Source: Fidelibacterota bacterium
GTDB taxonomy: Bacteria > Fidelibacterota > Fidelibacteria > Fidelibacterales > Fidelibacteraceae
Direction of reading: 5' to 3'
Assembly (NCBI GenBank): GCA_021734505.1
Contig: JAIPIT010000009.1
Coordinates: 1 to 38,800, forward strand
DNA length: 38,800 bases
Shown here: piece after piece, positions 37,054 through 38,800 of the stretch
Layout of the letters: every line of letters starts with the position of its first letter
Position numbering within the stretch: the stretch's first letter is position 1
Notes under the pieces: model-generated
Database searches by the model: none
Told to the model about the DNA's origin: nothing
The model's input: the letters and a program-made list of their open reading frames with translations, nothing else
Translations under genes and position numbers: made by a program

Positions 37054-38800
37054 ACTTCGATCTCCAGGAAAATATCCATAGTATATTGGGTATCAAGTTG
37101 CTTCCGGGCCTGTATATTTTCCATCTGTTTTTTCATAATATCAGATATCTCTTCTTTTTGCGCAGAACGAAGTTCTTCCGTAAGCTCATTGTAAGCATCT
37201 TTAAGCATTTGCATTTCAACTTGTTTCAGACTTTCAACAAAGACTTGTTCCTGATTCTGAAAATTTTGTTCTTCCATTATAAGTTTAATGGCAAAACTCC
37301 GAACGCGCTCATCAGATATTTTGTCAGGTATATGACCGGCAGAAATCGAAATGTTTTTATCTAAAACTTTTAATAGTTCTTCTAATACTTGTTTCAGGAA
37401 GGGATGTTTAAATAAAACGGGCGATAAATACCGAACACCGGCTTTTCGGACCACGTTATCACCATTTACCAGTAACTGAAGCAGAAAATATTCGGCCGCT
37501 TCACCCTGGTTTTTAAAATGTTTTGGCTTTTCTCCCATGAAAATATTTTTTTCTTCACGAGCATAGGGTCTGTTCTGCTTGTTTAATTGACCAAGTAGAG
37601 TTTGCTCGTCAACAAGAAATAATTTCGCGATCTCTCTCGCAAACATTTCACGATATACAGGATCCGTGAAACTGCTGATCTCTTCAAGCAGTTGGGTGAT
37701 CGTCTCGGATTTAATTTTAGCCGACATGGTTGCCGGTTGATAATATTGTCGTAAAAACTCTAAAAAGGGTAGGGCGGAAGCCTCTTTTTTAAAGAACCCT
37801 TCTGCTCCTTCTTTTTGCAAATAACTATCCGGGTCTTCGCCATCTGGTAGGACGAGAACACGACATTCCATCTTTTGTGAAGAAACAGAGAAACCTGTTT
37901 TTACAGCTGCTTTTTGACCTGCGTTATCACTATCGTAACACAAGATGGCTTCATCGGCAAAACGCCGCAATAGTCGCGCATGTTCGTCTGTAAAGGCCGT
38001 TCCGGACCCGGCAACGACATTGATGTATCCGTGCTGATAGAGTTGTAAAAAATCCATATAGCCTTCTACCACGATGGCTTTTTTCTCTTTACGTATATTG
38101 TCTCGGGTAAGGTGCAGTCCGTAGAGGATCTTGCGTTTATTATAGATAGGTGTTTCGGGGGAATTTAGATATTTAGCATCTTTCTTGTCATCGGTCATCA
38201 AGCGCCCGCCGAAGCCAACGGCATTACCGCGATCATCAAAAACGGGAAACATGACCCGCCCCCGAAAACGATCGAATAGACGTCCGTCTTTTTCGGATTT
38301 CACGGCAAGTCCGCTTTTCATGATAAGATCCGGGGAGTAATTGGGAGAAAGCTTTGATACTAAAAAATCCCAGGATTCGGAAGCATACCCTAATTTGAAA
38401 TTGCGAATGGTTTCCTCTGTTAAACCACGGGAAAGTAAATAATCCAAAGCAATTTTTCCGGATGGCTTAAAAAGCTCTTGATAGTATATATCAATAGCCT
38501 GAACATGCATCTCGCGTAATTTTCCGGTGTCGCTTTGTTCTTGAGGGGATGTTTCTTCAAATTCAAGGGGAATATTTGCATGTTCAGCTAATTGCTTTAC
38601 GGCCTCAATAAAACTTAACTTTTCGTATTCCATCACAAAATTCAAAACATTACCACCCACGCCGCAACCGAAACAATGATAGATCTGCTTTGAAGGACTT
38701 ACTGAAAATGACGCGGTTTTTTCATCATGAAAAGGACAACGAGCCCAGTAGTTTGTGCCTTTTTTCTTAAGGGGAAGGTAAGATCCTACGATATCCACGA
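37050..38800 (-). CDS. dnaG: DNA primase (5' partial at window edge)
   Basis: CHC2 zinc finger CPFHDEKTASFSVSPSKQIYHCFGCGVGGN; Toprim VVEGYMDFLQLYQHGYINVVAGSGTAFTDEHARLLRR; listed start codon at 38798 is an internal GTG (Val). Confidence 0.95.
   Translation of the reverse strand, partial: VDIVGSYLPLKKKGTNYWARCPFHDEKTASFSVSPSKQIYHCFGCGVGGNVLNFVMEYEKLSFIEAVKQLAEHANIPLEFEETSPQEQSDTGKLREMHVQAIDIYYQELFKPSGKIALDYLLSRGLTEETIRNFKLGYASESWDFLVSKLSPNYSPDLIMKSGLAVKSEKDGRLFDRFRGRVMFPVFDDRGNAVGFGGRLMTDDKKDAKYLNSPETPIYNKRKILYGLHLTRDNIRKEKKAIVVEGYMDFLQLYQHGYINVVAGSGTAFTDEHARLLRRFADEAILCYDSDNAGQKAAVKTGFSVSSQKMECRVLVLPDGEDPDSYLQKEGAEGFFKKEASALPFLEFLRQYYQPATMSAKIKSETITQLLEEISSFTDPVYREMFAREIAKLFLVDEQTLLGQLNKQNRPYAREEKNIFMGEKPKHFKNQGEAAEYFLLQLLVNGDNVVRKAGVRYLSPVLFKHPFLKQVLEELLKVLDKNISISAGHIPDKISDERVRSFAIKLIMEEQNFQNQEQVFVESLKQVEMQMLKDAYNELTEELRSAQKEEISDIMKKQMENIQARKQLDTQYTMDIFLEIEV

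Noticed and set aside
1-38800. Defence system, prophage, integron, transposase, tRNA or rRNA
   Set aside because: No ORF in the track shows such motifs and I saw no tRNA- or rRNA-like sequence by eye; a formal tRNAscan/Rfam search was not possible.

Overview
This 38.8-kb window is gene-dense and comes from a bacterium whose secreted enzymes carry Por/T9SS-type C-terminal sorting domains (YPNYPNPFNP), which points to the FCB superphylum; the lineage was not determined. In order it encodes: tandem PiT-type phosphate transporters (the first is cut by the window edge); a K+-dependent, probably Na+-pumping membrane pyrophosphatase (hppA); a glycan/peptidoglycan-scavenging cluster (NamZ-like DUF1343 x2, NagX-like acyltransferase, small lipocalin-like protein, giant GHL10 hydrolase); a complete rnfCDGEAB operon followed by rseC; type III glutamine synthetase; the redox regulator rex with a perfect Rex-box palindrome upstream; a second NagX-like acyltransferase; a GNAT; a vor-type 2-oxoacid:ferredoxin oxidoreductase operon; rseP; a lipoprotein; a TonB-dependent receptor with a DUF4249 lipoprotein; a secreted GH18 chitinase; and dnaG (5' end cut by the window edge). 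The least explained signal is noncoding. At least eight intergenic stretches are degenerate tandem arrays with a strict 7-bp period. Each has its own consensus. Several begin at or include the stop codon of the upstream gene. Read in the sense direction, most units contain TGA/TAA/TAG, and because 7 is not a multiple of 3, three consecutive units place stops in all three frames. Two palindromic, MITE-like elements are also present. No CRISPR array, rRNA, tRNA, transposase or recognisable defence system was identified by eye.
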